The notes beneath the pieces were generated by a model that had not been told where the DNA came from, ran no database searches, and saw only the letters and a list, made by a program, of their open reading frames with translations. 64,000 bases of DNA from Orobanche coerulescens. Lineage: Eukaryota; Streptophyta; Magnoliopsida; Lamiales; Orobanchaceae. A program made the position numbers and the translations under genes. Where the stretch lies: assembly GCA_033398695.1 (NCBI GenBank), contig CM065812.1, positions 134,298,858 to 134,362,857 of the forward strand, read 5' to 3'. Each line of letters begins with the position of its first letter. The stretch's first letter is position 1. Below are positions 22,278 through 35,862 of the stretch, one piece after another.

Positions 22278-23810
22278 TCAATATTTGGGGACCCAACCGA
22301 TAGTTGGTTTTTGTTTGGAAACATACACAATATTTGAAATAATTATTCCTTTAGGAACCCAAATTTTCTTAATTTTAATCGTTCGTCGTGGGCTTTTACA
22401 GTTTGAAATATGATGCCCGATTTTTAAACACTTTTCGCAATGTGGTATTTTGAAATTAACGGATTCGTTTTTCGAACGTGTTTTGAATCCTAACCCCTCT
22501 TTATTCAAAGTAAACTTTTGAACACCAAGTATTTGTTCAAATTTGTCGTTTCCGCACGAGAATTTCTTTGTTAAATCTTTAAGCTCGGATTGAATTTTAT
22601 CAAGATCATCCTTAAAAATATTTTCATTTTCAATACACTTTGAATGATCGATTTCAACAAATTTTCCCTTGATAATTTTGCAATTTTCAATTTCCAAAGA
22701 TTTAATTTTAGACTTAAGGGATTTGATTTCGGATAAAGCGTTTTGAAAATCCGTCTGCAATAATTCAAATGCATCAAAAAGTTTATTACGGGAGGATGTA
22801 CTTGGTTTTCGACGTCGCTGTCGTCGTATGAACTTCGGGCCATGAGAGCGAGATTATTTTGATCGATAAATTCGTCGTCTTCGTTTTCATCGCTCCATGT
22901 TGCCACGAGGACCTCCTTTTTGGGTTTAGCACGGCAATATTTAGTGAAGTGGCCTGGTTTTCTGCATTGTCGACAAGAGTTGTCGAATTTCTTCGTTTCG
23001 GTCGAGATATCCTTCTTCCTCCGGTTTAATAAGCTTTGGAATTTATTAATATTCTTGGCATAATATGCCGCTTCTTCGTCGCTTTCTTCCACCGGGATTT
23101 CTTCTTTCTTTCTCGATATCTTAGCCTTCATGGCTAACGATCGTTCCTTCGGTTTCGGCTTGACACTTCGTGATTTTAACACGATCTCATAATTAATTAG
23201 CGAATCAACGAGGGCACTAAAATCAAGCGTGTTGAGATCTTTAGATTCCATAATCGCGGTCACGGTCCCGTCCTATTCACTAGGTAGTGATCGTAATATT
23301 TTCTTGACTTTTTCACTACTAGACAATGGTTTTGCGAACGAAGCAAGTCCATTAGTGATAACCGAGAATCGGTCGAGCATATTGGTGATGGACTCGTCAC
23401 CTTTCATCATGAATAACTCGTAGTCATGGAGAAGCATATTGATTTTCGTCTCCTTGACTTGAGTCGTTCATTCATGTGTGATTTCTAGAATTTTCCATAT
23501 TTCTTTCGCACTCTCACACGATGAGATTCGATTGACCTCTTCCGGATTTACGGCACAAAATAAAAGTTGAGTATCCTTACAATTTAGATGGTCATTTTTC
23601 CAATTGGCATCATCGTATTCTTCGAAAGATTTGAGTGTACCGTCGGATTTGAGAGGAATTCGGGCCAAGGCAAATAATCTTCCAAATCTCTATATCGTAG
23701 GCACGAATAAAGATCGACATCTTTTTCTTCCATGTCAAATAATTTGAGCCATCAAAAAATGGTGGTCGGTTGAGAGCAAGGCCTTCGACAGGAGCAAATT
23801 GAAACGCCAT
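22278..23810 (-). pseudogene. gag: gag of unit I2, disrupted
   Basis: It has the same layout as the gag at 19141-20682. The start is the ATG at 23810. Damage includes a small deletion shifting frame near 23660, a TGA at 23468 in the HE-TTQ block (shared with I3 and I4), a stop near 23275, and a frameshift near 22790 before the coiled coil. The first knuckle reads CRQCRKPGHFTKYC. The second, CEKCLKIGHHISNC, is the only fully intact second CCHC in the array, and the GWVPK tail is intact. Confidence 0.87.
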
Positions 23811-23868
23811 TGGATCTTTTTCTCATCGGATGTTAATCCGTGTATTGGAGTACCACTCTGATACCAAT

Positions 23869-24910
23869 TGTTGGGTACAAGATCGGATATTACGCCGTGT
23901 TGCGGAAGCATAAAATAAAATGCGAAAATTAAATGATGCACGGATTTATAGAGGTTCAGCTATAAATGAGCCTACGTCATCTCTCAGTATCTTTTTCTAT
24001 AGTTTCAAGATAAAAACCTCTGTAACTCTCTTCTATCGGTCGAGGGATAACCGTTTACAATCACGTCTTCTATTGGTCCGTGATAAACCACTCGTACTTG
24101 TCTTTGTGTCGGTCCAAGTTAAACCGTTTTTCTTTTCGTAGGACAAGGAATCAACCACTCTAGCTTTCTATGGATACTAGATAAACCTCACTTAGATAGA
24201 GATTGCGATTCTAATAATGCCGGATCCTTGATCTTAATAACACCGAATCCAATTGTATCTTTTCTTTTACCACTCGTGTATGATTTTGTGTATAACACTC
24301 AATCACTCAATGTAAGCTCAATATTACAACAACAATAATATCAATATGAATATCAGATGATTATCTCGTATGCTTGGAGTTGTTGTCCTTGAAACAATAC
24401 CATAGAATGGTATTTATAGGCTCCATCATCAAACTAGCTGTTAGCTGCCAGAACCATCATTTCGTACGCTATCTTATCCACATTACGTACGTAAGCTTGA
24501 TTACGTACGTTAACCTTGACAGGTTACGTACGTAAGCCTCTTCACAAATCAGTCCAGAGAGTTTCGTCATTTTGGTTACGTACGTTAACATACCATCTAT
24601 TACGTACGTTAAGGCTTATGTCATTGCTGGCGATATATATCCGTTGCATGCTTTTCTGACTTTGACTCCTCCAACGTTCACTTGGTTTGAACATGTTGCG
24701 TACGTTAATAACACTCTATTACGTACGCAATATTCAATCATTTACGTACGTTATGCACTCTTGTTTACGTACGTTAGCTATGTCCAGAATGCCTTTTTGC
24801 AACTTCATTTTCTTCGATTCTTTGCTTCGCCTTTTCGTTGTTTTGTTTTGTTTATCGACTTTAATCATCAAAACACTTTTAATTTATGTATGGAACAAAA
24901 TGTTCCAACA
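23869..24910 (-). repeat. LTR L3 of the TR-GAG array
   Basis: It is 1042 bp, shared between I2 and I3. It shares with L4 a GTTGCGTACGTTAAT variant (near 24696) where L1, L2 and L5 have GTTACGTACG. The TATA box is at about 24409-24420. Confidence 0.92.
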
Positions 24911-25823
24911 ATCTCGCCCTTTTTGATGATTATAAAACAAAACTTCGTCAATGGGATTTACCTGCAAAAATACAAATATATGGATATGTGTACAGACCAA
25001 AGTTTTCGACTTTGTCCATTTCGTTAGTTCTTCTCCCATTTATTTTTCGACTCCTTATTTCTTTTCTCCTTTTCTTTTCTCATTTTCAAAATTTTCATCG
25101 TCTTTTTCGAGATCTCCTCATTTTTCTTTTCCTGTTATTTTCGACTTTTCCTTTTTATTTTTCAACTCCTTCGTTTTTCCAATTCTTTTTGTATGCTTTC
25201 GATTTTCTTCGATTTTTCTCCCCCTTTCAAGGTTAATCCCATTTTCGACTTATTTCTCCATTCTCCTATCTCTCCCCCTTTTTGTATTCATCAAAAAGTG
25301 CAATAAAATACCAATTGATTAAAAATATGCAATAGATGTAAAATATGCATGATACTAATTTATGATAAATAAATGCATAATGGGTAAAAACTCCCCCTGA
25401 AAATATTATCTCCCATTTAAAAAAAAAATTATACTTCCCCTGAGTAAAATATCAAAGATCAATTTTTGGGGACCCAACCGATAGTTGGTTTTTGTTTGAA
25501 AACATACACGATATTTGAAATAATTGTTCCTTTAGGAACCCAAATTTTCTTAATTTTAATCATTCGTCGTGGGCTTTTACAGTTTGAAATATGATGCCCG
25601 ATTTTTAAATACTTTTCGCAATGTGGTATTTTGAAATTAACGGATTCGTTTTTCGAACGTGTTTTGAATCCTAACCCCTCTTTATTCAAAGTAAACTTTT
25701 GAACACCAAGCATTTGTTCAAATTTCTCTTTTCCGCACAAGAATTTCTTTGTTAAATTTTTAAGATCGGATTGAATTTTAGCAAGATCATCCTTCAAAAT
25801 ATTTTCATTTTCAGTACACTTTG

Positions 25824-28252
25824 TGTAACACCCCAAACTAGGCGAATATTACAGTGCCGTGGACCCCCGACTGGGACCCACCAGGCTAATTAAAATGCGT
25901 GAATTACGCAGGGTAAATGTAGTTCCGAACCACATTACACAATTAATTACTCCGATGAGGAGTTTCATACAACACACCCAGGATGATACTGAATACAAGT
26001 ATATTTTATATGGAGATAAAATATACAACACTGAGTGATATGAATATTCAAACGGACTGTCTGCAGCGGAATAAATGAAGGAAACATAAATGACTGAATA
26101 AGTGACTGAAAAGACTGGGGCCCCCTTCTAGTATCACTGGGACTCCTCGCCGCCACCGTGCTCTCCCCGTGCTTTAGCCTTGCCATGACCTGAAAAACAA
26201 TATCCCCCAACGGGCCGCCATACGTAACAACAATCCTCAAGGGTTGAAAATACACAATCATGATATATCTGAAGTTATGAATTATCCTGCCGAAACATAC
26301 GCAATCAAACATGCTATATGAATCAACTATCAGTACGGCTCAAAGGAATGGCGCCACACTACGTCCGGGATGGAAATGTGTCCGTGCACAAGCCACCAAC
26401 GAGTATCGATCGAATACACGTGTGGTCTTGTACCTAATCAGTCTCACGAAGCCATCAACTCGTGTGCACAGTCCAATGTGAGGCCACCAACCAACACACG
26501 ACTATAATGTGCCCGACATGAAAATCCTACACATACCAACCGACACGCCAGTATGACCCGGAATGCCACAATATGACAAAAGTGACAACGAAAATGAATC
26601 ATGACTCACCAAGATTAAATGATGGTGAAATGAATGAACTTAATGAAATGATTGGAACCGCTTCCTTAGATCGAGGTGATTAATTGACAATGACAAGTTT
26701 TGATACGGTTAATACAATGATGAATGAGTTACGATTATGAATGAACAACATCAAAAGGAATGAATATCCTTTTAACCGAGTAAGAATTAACTTACACAAT
26801 ACCGATGAAGAATGTCCGTCCACGAACAACGTCCTAAATGAAATGTCGGTCGCTCGAACAACCTTGAATAATACAATTACCAATAATCTGATCATTACGC
26901 AAATCAAAAACGATCATAACCGACTCAAACGTCGATACAACAATATCCTAACTCGAATATATCGAAACCAACTCCAAGATGAGTATTTCAAACTATCAAA
27001 ACACTTTCAATGATATCAATAATCCCATAGGAATCCACAATTCAAGATTACAACAACGTCAATCTAAATCCCCAAATTAACCGAAGTCAACCCCAATGGT
27101 TCTTGATATAAATCCCCAAAATAACCATTTAATCCGTAGGAATATATTTATCCGAGGTAGATAATCCATATCTAACATTTTCCAATGATAATCCAAGCTT
27201 ACACGAAGAAATCGGAAGGAAAAACCCAAAAATCCGAAGTTCTAGATCCAAGAGATTAATACCTTTGATTCGATGATAAGGAGATGATGAAGTGATGATA
27301 ATCCAACTCAAAGACTTGAAGATGATGATGGATGATAAAAGCTCGAAGAGAACTCTCCAAAATCGCCCAAATCGCCTAGAACCGACGAGAGAATGAGAAT
27401 AGTTGACAAATGACGAAATCTGGGCTAGACTGTCCAATTTATAGCCTCTCCAGGTTAGCGTGCGCTAGCCCTTGTGCGTAGCGTGCGCTAACGAGTAATT
27501 TGGGTAGTCCAGTACCCACTGTCCGAACACGGTAGCGCGCGCTATGTACCTTTTTGTAGCGTGCGCTACGGCCATACAACTAGCGTGCGTTAAGACCCAT
27601 TGTTAGCGTGCGCTAACGAATTATCTGATGCCCAGTACTGGAGTCCAGAAACCTTCTGTCCTCTGATCTGATCTCGATAGCGTGCGCTACAACCAACGAT
27701 TAGCGTGCGCTACTACATCGCTTGCGTACGCTGAAAACCACTCCTAGCGTGCGCTAGGAATAAATTCAATTCAGTCCAGTAGCCACTGGACTCCACTTGA
27801 TCCGACCTTAGCGCGCGCTACACCGACTGCATAGCGTGCGCTACTCCGAATCACTAGCGCACGCTACTTACCATTCGTAGCGTGCGCTACCTACAATCCC
27901 AACTGTAGTCCAGTGCCTTCTGGACTGCCTGCTCAACTTCTCTAGCGTGCGCTAGTGTTGAGAGGTGGCGTGCGCTACCAATACTCAATTATCGCACGCT
28001 AAAAAGAGTACGTAGCGTGCGCTACTCCTCACACACAGCACACTAAGAAATGGCAATGACGGTAAACACCGCACGATTCTCCAATTAGATTGATGATGAA
28101 TGACGATTGATACACGATACAATTACTCTGAACGGTGTACACAATGATTGAATATGAATGATAATTGATCATTAACGAGTGAAATTACTGAGTGATAATG
28201 ACTGAATGATAAATACTGAATGATAATTACTGAATTACAACCGGGTATTACA
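25824..28252 (-). repeat. 3' LTR of the Gypsy element in I3
   Basis: It is 2429 bp, plus-strand ends TGTAACACCCC and GGGTATTACA. It contains about 18 TAGCGTGCGCTA-type palindromes at 27454-28025 and, on the sense strand, a TATA box at about 27437-27445. ATGATAATTACTGA-like short repeats fill 28150-28246. Confidence 0.93.
27436..28025 (-). promoter_or_regulatory. Palindrome array and TATA box of the Gypsy LTR
   Basis: About 18 copies (hand count) of TAGCGCACGCTA in the element's sense sit in about 570 bp, directly upstream of CTATAAATTGG. Most keep the asymmetric CA centre in one orientation, so the array has direction. Confidence 0.72.
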
Positions 28253-28287
28253 TACACCCCCCTTAAAAGAGTTTCGTCCTCGAAACT
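28253..28287 (-). other. Polypurine tract and stop-codon hairpin of the Gypsy element in I3
   Basis: Sense AGTTTCG-AGGA-CGAAACT (28270-28287) overlaps the pol stop codon TAG and is followed by the purine tract next to the LTR. Confidence 0.75.
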
Positions 28288-31200
28288 AAGGGTCAAACAA
28301 TTCGGGATAACTCTCCCACATACTATCCTCGGTTTCCCAAGTAGCCTCTTCGACTCCGTGTCTAGACCACTGAATTTTTACCAAAGGAATCGTCTTGTTC
28401 CTCAACTGTTTGATTCGCCGCTCTAAAACTCATATAAGACGTTCCTCATATGAATGATCATCGGCGATCTCGATTTCATCGAACTGAAGTACGTGACTCG
28501 GGTCGGCAACATACTTCCGCAACTGAGATACGTGAAACACATTATGAATTCGGCTCAACGCCGGAGGTAAAGCCAATCGGTAAGCTAACTCGCCTACTCG
28601 ATCCAGAATCTCAAACGGTCCAATGAATCTCGGACTCAACTTACCCCTCTTCCCAAAACGGAAGATACCACGACTTGGGGAGACCTTGACCAAAACATGG
28701 TCACCCGCCTCGAACTCTAACGGTCGACGACGATTATCTGCATACGATTTCGCCGACTCGAGCGGTCAACAAACGACTCCTGATCAGAGCTACCTTCTCA
28801 CGGGCGGCTATAAGCATATCGGGCTCGGTGCCGATTGATTCTGATAGGTCATCCCAACACAAGGGAGATCGACAACGACGACCGTACAAGGCTTCGTAAG
28901 GTGCCATCTTAATCGAAGCATGCCAACTATTATTATACGTGAACTCAATCAATGGTAGTTGGGCTTCCCAATCGTCTTTCCAATCGAGGACGCATGCCCT
29001 CAACATGTCCTCTAAGGTCTGAATAGTCCTCTCTGATTGTCCGTCGGACTGAGGATGAAAAGCGGTACTGAGATTAAGCTGAGTTCCCATAGCACGATGA
29101 ACTGATTTCCAAAAATGAGACACAAATCGTCCGTCACGATCGGAAACGATACTTTTAGGAGTACCGTGCAATCTCACTATCTCCTTGATGAACAACTGGG
29201 CCAGTCTCTCGGGACCCCACGTATCCTTGATTTCAAGGAAATGAGCCGATTTAGATAAGCGGTCCACAATTACCTGATCGTATTCATGCCACGGCGACTC
29301 GTCGGCAAACTCGTGATGAAATCCATAGAAATGTCTTCCCACTTCCATTCGGAATAGGGAGAGGTTTCAAAGATGCCCGCCGGCCGATGTTCAATCTTAA
29401 CTTGTTGACAAGTTAAGCATCTCAAACAAATTCCGCGACTTCTCGATTCATATTACTCCACCGGTAGTTTTGTTTCAAGTCCTTGTACATTTTGCTAGAC
29501 CGGATGAACGAGAATAAGGGTAGCATGAGCTTCTTTCAAAATCGAGTTTTATTTCGTCATTCGCGGTACGCATAACCGATTCTTAAAACGCAGAAGTCCA
29601 TCCTCGTGAACCACAAATCCGGGGCTTTCCGGTCACATCCTCTCGAATGCGTAACAAAAATGGGTCCACACTGATTCTCCCGATCGCCTCCTCAAGTGAC
29701 GACGAAAAACCAACGTACAAAGTTGCCCTTGTACTCATTGTAACTGGACCTCGATCTCGGGTCTCGAAATTCTCGCCAAGTTCCTTCAATCGTTAATCGA
29801 GCAAGCATCCGCTCCGAACGGACTTACGACTCAAGGCGTCGGCCGACGACGTTCGCCTTGCCGGGTGGTAAAGGATCTCGATATCATAATCTTTGATTAG
29901 TTCCAACCACTGTCTCTGTCGCATATTTAACTCCTTCGAGTAAATATATACTTTAAACTCTTATGATCGGTGAATATCGGCGGGTAACGCCATAAAGGTA
30001 ATGACGCCAAATCTTCAAAGCGAACACCACGGCTGCTAGCTCCAGGTCGTGGGTCGGATAATTGACCTCGTAAGGTCTCAATTGCCGCGAAGCATAAGCA
30101 ATAACCTTCCCATTCTGCATGAGTACACATCCGAGACCCTGCCCGGACGCATCACTATAGACCACAAATCCTTCCGTCCCCTGCGGCAAGGAAAGAACAG
30201 GTGCTGAAGTTAACCGGCTCTTGAGTTCCTCAAAACTCTGTTGACACGCGTCGGACCACGTGTATTTCTTATCTTTTCGTAAGAGATTCGTCATGGGTTG
30301 AGCGATTTTAGAAAATCCTTCCATAAATCGCCGATAATAACCCGCTAATCCGAGGAAACTTCGGATTTCCTTAACATTCTTCGGAGGTAGCCAATCTCGA
30401 ATAGCCTCCGTCTTCTGAGGATCGACACGAACTCCGTCTGATGAAATTACGTGTCCGAGAAACGTCACCTCGGACATCCAGAACTCACATTTGGAAAACT
30501 TCCCATAAAGTTGTTCTCGTCTCAACACGTCGAGAACTTGATGAAGGTGAGACTCGTGTTCCTCCCGGTCACGAGAATAAATCAAAATGTCATCAATGAA
30601 GACAACCACGAACTGATCCAGATAGTCTATGAAAACCCGATTCATTAATTCCATGAATACCGCAGGTGCATTAGTCAACCCAAACGGCATAACCACAAAC
30701 TCATAATGACCATAGCGTGTTCGAAACGCCGTCCTTGCGATATCCGACTCTCGAATCCGCAACTGATGATATCCAGATCTTAAGTCGATCTTGGAAAATA
30801 CTGAAGCTCCCTGAAGTTGATCTAAGAGATCATCAATACGGGGTAAAGGATACTTATTCTTGATCGTCACCCGGTTCAATTCCCGATAATCAATACACAA
30901 GCGGAACGAACCATCCTTCTTCTTGACAAATAACACTGGCGCTCCCCACGGGGACGCACTCAGTCGAATATAACCCTTCTCGAACAATTCCTTGAGTTGG
31001 TTCTTTAATTCCTGCATTTCGGTCGGGGCCATCCGGTACGGTGCCTTCGATATTGGGGACGTACCAGGCTCCAACTCAATCGTGAATTCCACATCCCTCT
31101 CGTGAGGCAAACTGTAACTGTCTGGAAAACATCGGCATATTCCTTCACTACCGAATGTCCGTCAACATTATCGATAATTTCTCGGTTTTGGTCATATAGC

Positions 31201-32950
31201 ACCAATAACCGACACATCAACGATTGAGTAATCTTCTTGCTTTCATCAAATTAATGACCTTACTGTAATGGGATTACCTCCTGAAACACACATTCGACCC
31301 CGTAAATGCGAAATGATAGTGATCATACGCTTACGGACACTAATGATGGCATCATGACGATCCATCCAATCAATACCCAAGATGACGTCGTCCCTCGGCA
31401 AATCTACTACGATTAGGTCCACCGCCATACACGACCATGAAGTCAATCGGACAATCAATTTCACGATTTCCGATAATTCGTCTACCATCAGGTAGACCAA
31501 TGACATAAGGCTCACAACTAGTAGCACTACCCAGACGTAGTCTACTCAAACATGACTCGGAAATGAATGAATGCGATGCACCAGTATCAAAAAGGGCACA
31601 CACAGGTTGAGATAGAATATCGAGTGTACCTGAGATCATCCGGGCCTTTGGATCGTCGGTCTTCTTCATCTCATAAATTCGGGGCTTACCGGCCCCCGAA
31701 CCGGATGCTCCCGTTTGATAGCTCTTGGCTCCGCCTTTAGCTCCTGTCGTCTTGAACGACGCTGACTGAGTGGCTTTGATTACGCACCGCCGAATGACCT
31801 GGGCCCGAGATGACGCCGAGTAGGTTTAGAGTCCTTCGCAAAAACGGGCCCTATGCCCACAATCCCACGATTGTGGCACGTGATACCGCCGGACATTTGG
31901 TGCCGAAATGACCATGTTCTTCACGGTTGAAACAGTGACACTAATCGCCGCTCGAGACCGAGATTCCGCGGGTTTAGGCATCATTGGAGGACGCCGAAAA
32001 GGTAGAGCCCGCACGTGGTTTCTTGAGCGGCACGACTCCCGGCCGATTACACGGTTCTTAGACTTCTTGCTAGCTGATGAGGGTTGTTGCTTAGCAATTT
32101 CCTTAGCAGTAAGCTCGTAAGTGAGAGCTTTCTCAATGAACTCGGCCAGAGTGGTACAATTATGATTAAGCAACTGTAGCCGCATACGAGGTTTCAGCCT
32201 CTTGCTGAAATACTTGATCTTGTCCGCCTCAGAGTGAATGATAGATGAGGCGAACAGAAGAAGTTCCTGAAATTTTTCGGCGATGGCGAGAACATCATCA
32301 TCCGCCGAAAGGTCGAGAGTGAGTAATTCCGACAACTTGGCCTCCCTGAGTGGGGCCGGATAGTACCTCACCATCATGAGAGTCTTGAACTGATCCCAAG
32401 TACATGATCCGTCTGTGGGCTTCAACGATAACCACCATTAATGAGTGCTCTTACCAAGATAGTAAGCCGCAACTGAAACTTTATGCCCTTCAGGGCAATC
32501 CACCATAGCAAATAACTTCTCGAAATGCTCAAGCCAATGGACAATATCCGCCGGCTCAGATGAGCCCTCAAAGGTAGGTGGTCGCTGGCGAGAGATATCG
32601 CTAATGATATTGCTTACACCCCTCTCTTGCCTCTGAGGTGGCGGCGGAGGAGCCTGTTGATTTTGAGTAGTGGAGTTATGCATCGCCTCCATTAGTTGTG
32701 CCATCTGAGTCATTTGGGCCATCATGCCCTGCATAAAGGCCAGTGGGTCAACTCGAACACCCTCTGACTGAGCTGTGTCCCGGGTTCGACTCCCTGATAG
32801 CGAATGATCACGACCAGGTGAATGAGTGGCAGCGTCATTGCTCGATGAGTTAGCATTGTTCGTGGCATTCGCACATGTATTCACACGAGTTCTCGGGATT
32901 CGGCCCGCTCCACGGCCTCGTCCTCCACGTCCTCTGCCAGCCCTTTCCAT
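28286..32950 (-). pseudogene. gag-pol: Gypsy gag-pol polyprotein with chromodomain, degraded
   Basis: It starts at the ATG at 32950 (MERAGRGRGGRG). Parts in order: retrotransposon gag domain (stop at 32438); a degenerate zinc knuckle near 31910; an aspartic protease with DTGASHSF near 31580; reverse transcriptase 31110-30500 with the active-site motif FIDD near 30595; RNase H with [10 protein letters not shown] near 30150; a damaged zinc-binding H2C2 region 29350-29500; an integrase core 29348-28734 with intact VIVD, VSDRDGRF and SERTIQ motifs; and a C-terminal chromodomain (GVEEATWE near 28350) ending with a stop at 28286. Frameshifts lie near 31850, 31430, 31120, 29960, 29350 and 28735, and a stop near 28430. 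The polymerase core is the best-preserved part. No active product is expected. Confidence 0.9.
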
Positions 32951-33427
32951 ACTGAAGTGGAAAGTCATATGATGATTATATATTTCGCATGAGTATCACA
33001 TTATGATTATATTATGAAATGATGGAAATGAGCATACGCGCTCAAATACAGCGATTACATGAATGATTAATTGACGTGACATGATTATCTGATGAAATTA
33101 CTGAAATAATTATCTTGAATAATTTAACAAGATTGATGATATGATCTTCAAGATCAACAACTGAGCAATGAAATGAATTGAGTGATTAATGAGTTAACAT
33201 TATCGACTTGATCACAATTGAAAATGATGAATGAGGATTGTTGACTGATGAATTATGAAGGAATGATTATTGCCAGAAATTATACCATGGCATCAGAAAT
33301 CTTACAGTTCTTGGTCTGATTGGCTCGGCATTTGCACAGGTCACACGTGATGCGAAAGTCCAATGATACTAGTCCGATAACGATGATTTCAAATGAGACA
33401 TGACTCGGAAGGTAGTATTCAAAACCA

Positions 33428-33441
33428 CGCTCCGATACCAA
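33428..33441 (-). other. Primer binding site of the Gypsy element in I3
   Basis: Minus-strand TTGGTATCGGAGCG lies 3-4 bases from the 5' LTR. The leader 32951-33427 between it and gag is non-coding, with many ATGATT/GAATGA-like short repeats. Confidence 0.78.
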
Positions 33442-33444
33442 CTC

Positions 33445-35862
33445 TGTAACACCTCAAACTAGGTGAATATTACAGTGCCGTGGACCCCCGACTGGGACCC
33501 ACCAGGCTAATTAAAATGAGTGAATTACGCAGGGTAAATGTAGTACCGAACCACATTACACAATTAATTACTCCGATGAGGAGTTTCATACAACACACCT
33601 GTGATGATATCAATACAAGTATATTTTATATGGAGATAAAATATACAACACTGAGTGAAATGAATATTCAAACGGACTGTCTGCAGAGGAATAAATGAAG
33701 GAAACATAAATGACTGAATAAGTGACTGAAAAGACTGGGGCCCCCTTCTAGTATCACTGGGACTCCTCGCCGTCACCGTGCTCTCCCCGTGCTTTAGCCT
33801 TGCCATGACCTGAAAAACAATATCCCCCAACGGGGTCAGTTACACAGAACAACAATCCTCAATGGTTGAAAATACACAATCATAATATATCTGAAGTTAT
33901 GAATTATCCTGTCGAAACATACGCAATCAAACATGCTATATAAATCAACTATCATTACGGCTCCAAGGAATGGCGCCACACTACGTCCGGTATGGAAATG
34001 TGTCCGTGCACAAGCCACCAACGAGTATCGATCGAATACACGTGTGGTCTTGTACCTAATCAGTCTCACGAAGCCATCAACTCGTGTGCACAGTCTAATG
34101 TGAGGCCACCAACCAACACACGACTATAATGTGCCCGACATGAAAATCCTACACATACCAACCGGCACGCCAGTATGACCCGGAATGCCACAATATGACA
34201 AAAGTGACAACGAAAATGAATCATGACTCACCAAGATTAAATGATGGTGAAATGAATGACAGCTTAATGAAATGATTGGAACCGCTGCTCTCAGATCGAG
34301 GTGATTAATTGACAATGACAAGTTTTGATACGGTTAATACAATGATGAATGAGTTACGATTATGAATGAACAACATCAAAAGGAATGAATATCCTTTTAA
34401 CCGAGTAAGAATTAACTTACACAATACCGATGAAGAATGTCCGTCCACGAACAACGTCCTAAATGAAATGTCGGTCGCTCGAACAACCTTGAATAACACA
34501 ATTACCAATAATCCGATCATTACGCAAATCAAAAACGATCATAACCGACTCAAACGTCGATACAACAATATCCTAACTCGAATATATCGAAACCAACTCC
34601 AAGATGAGTATTTCAAACTATCAAAACACTTTCAATGATATCAATAATCCCATAGGAATCCACAATTCAAGATTACAACAACGTCAATCGGAAATCCCCA
34701 AATTAACCGAAGTCAACCCCAATGGTTCTTGATATAAATCCCCAAAATAACCATTTAATCCGTAGGAATATATTTATCCGAGGTAGATAATCCATATCTA
34801 ACATTTTCCAATGATAATCCAAGCTTACACGAAGAAATCGGAAGGAAAAACCCAAAAATCCGAAGTTCTAGATCCAAGAGATTAATACCTTTGATTCGAT
34901 GATAAGGAGATGATGAAGTGATGATAATCCAACTCAAAGACTTGAAGATGATGATGGATGATAAAAGCTCGAAGAGAACTCTCCAAAATCGCCCAAATCG
35001 CCTAGAACCGACGAGAGAATGAGAATAGTTGACAAATGACGAAACTGGGCTAGACTGTCCAATTTATAGCCTCTCCAGGTTAGCGTGCGCTAGCCCTTGT
35101 GCGTAGCGTGCGCTAACGAGTAATTTGGGTAGTCCAGTACCCACTGTCCGAACACGGTAGCGCGCGCTATGTACCTTTTTGTAGCGTGCGCTACGGCCAT
35201 ACAACTAGCGTGCGTTAAGACCCATTGTTAGCGTGCGCTAACGAATTATCTGATGCCCAGTACTGGAGTCCAGAAACCTTCTGTCCTCTGATCTGATCTC
35301 GATAGCGTGCGCTACAACCAACGATTAGCGTGCGCTACTACATCGCTTGCACGCTGAAAACCACTCTAGCGTGCGCTAGAATAAATTCAGTCCAAAGAGC
35401 CACCTGGACTCCACCGATCGACCTTAGCGCGCGCTTACACCGATCGCATAACGTGCGCTACTCCGGATCACTAGCGCGCTACTTACCATTCGTAGCGTGC
35501 GCTACCTACAATCCCAACCGCATCCGGTGCCTCGATCGCTGCTCAACTTCTCTAGCGTGCGCTAGTGTTGAGAGGTGGCGTGCGCTACCAATACTCAATT
35601 AGCGCACGCTAAAAAGAGTACGTAGCGTGCGCTACTCCTCACACACAGCACACTAAGAAATGGCAATGACGGTAAACACCGCACGATTCTCCAATTAGAT
35701 TGATGATGAATGACGATTGATACACGATACAATTACTCTGAACGGTGTACACAATGATTGAATATGAATGACAATTGATCATTAACGAGTGAAATTACTG
35801 AGTGATAATGACTGAATGATAAATACTGAATGATAATTACTGAATTACAACCGGGTATTACA
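33445..35862 (-). repeat. 5' LTR of the Gypsy element in I3
   Basis: It is 2418 bp, nearly identical to 25824-28252 except for a block of small indels at about 35340-35540, inside the palindrome array, and a few changes near 33835. The array spans 35083-35637 and the TATA box is at about 35060-35068. Confidence 0.93.

Larger units (their letters stand above)
25824..35862 (-). mobile_element. Gypsy chromovirus (Tekay/Del-like), full length, inserted in TR-GAG unit I3
   Basis: LTRs 25824-28252 and 33445-35862 are flanked by CTTTG (25819-25823 and 35863-35867). On the minus strand the element has a primer site (TTGGTATCGGAGCGTGG), gag, protease, reverse transcriptase, RNase H, integrase and a C-terminal chromodomain, then a hairpin and a polypurine tract (AAGGGGGGTGTA). 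Gene order with integrase last is Gypsy, and the chromodomain marks a chromovirus. The near-identical LTRs outside the palindrome array suggest a recent insertion, yet the coding region is broken. Confidence 0.93.

Noticed and set aside
26741..27013. A 90-codon plus-strand frame conserved in both Gypsy 1 LTRs (also 34366-34638)
   Set aside because: The LTRs are near-identical young copies, so conservation is expected; it is antisense with biased, Asn-rich composition and no known domain.
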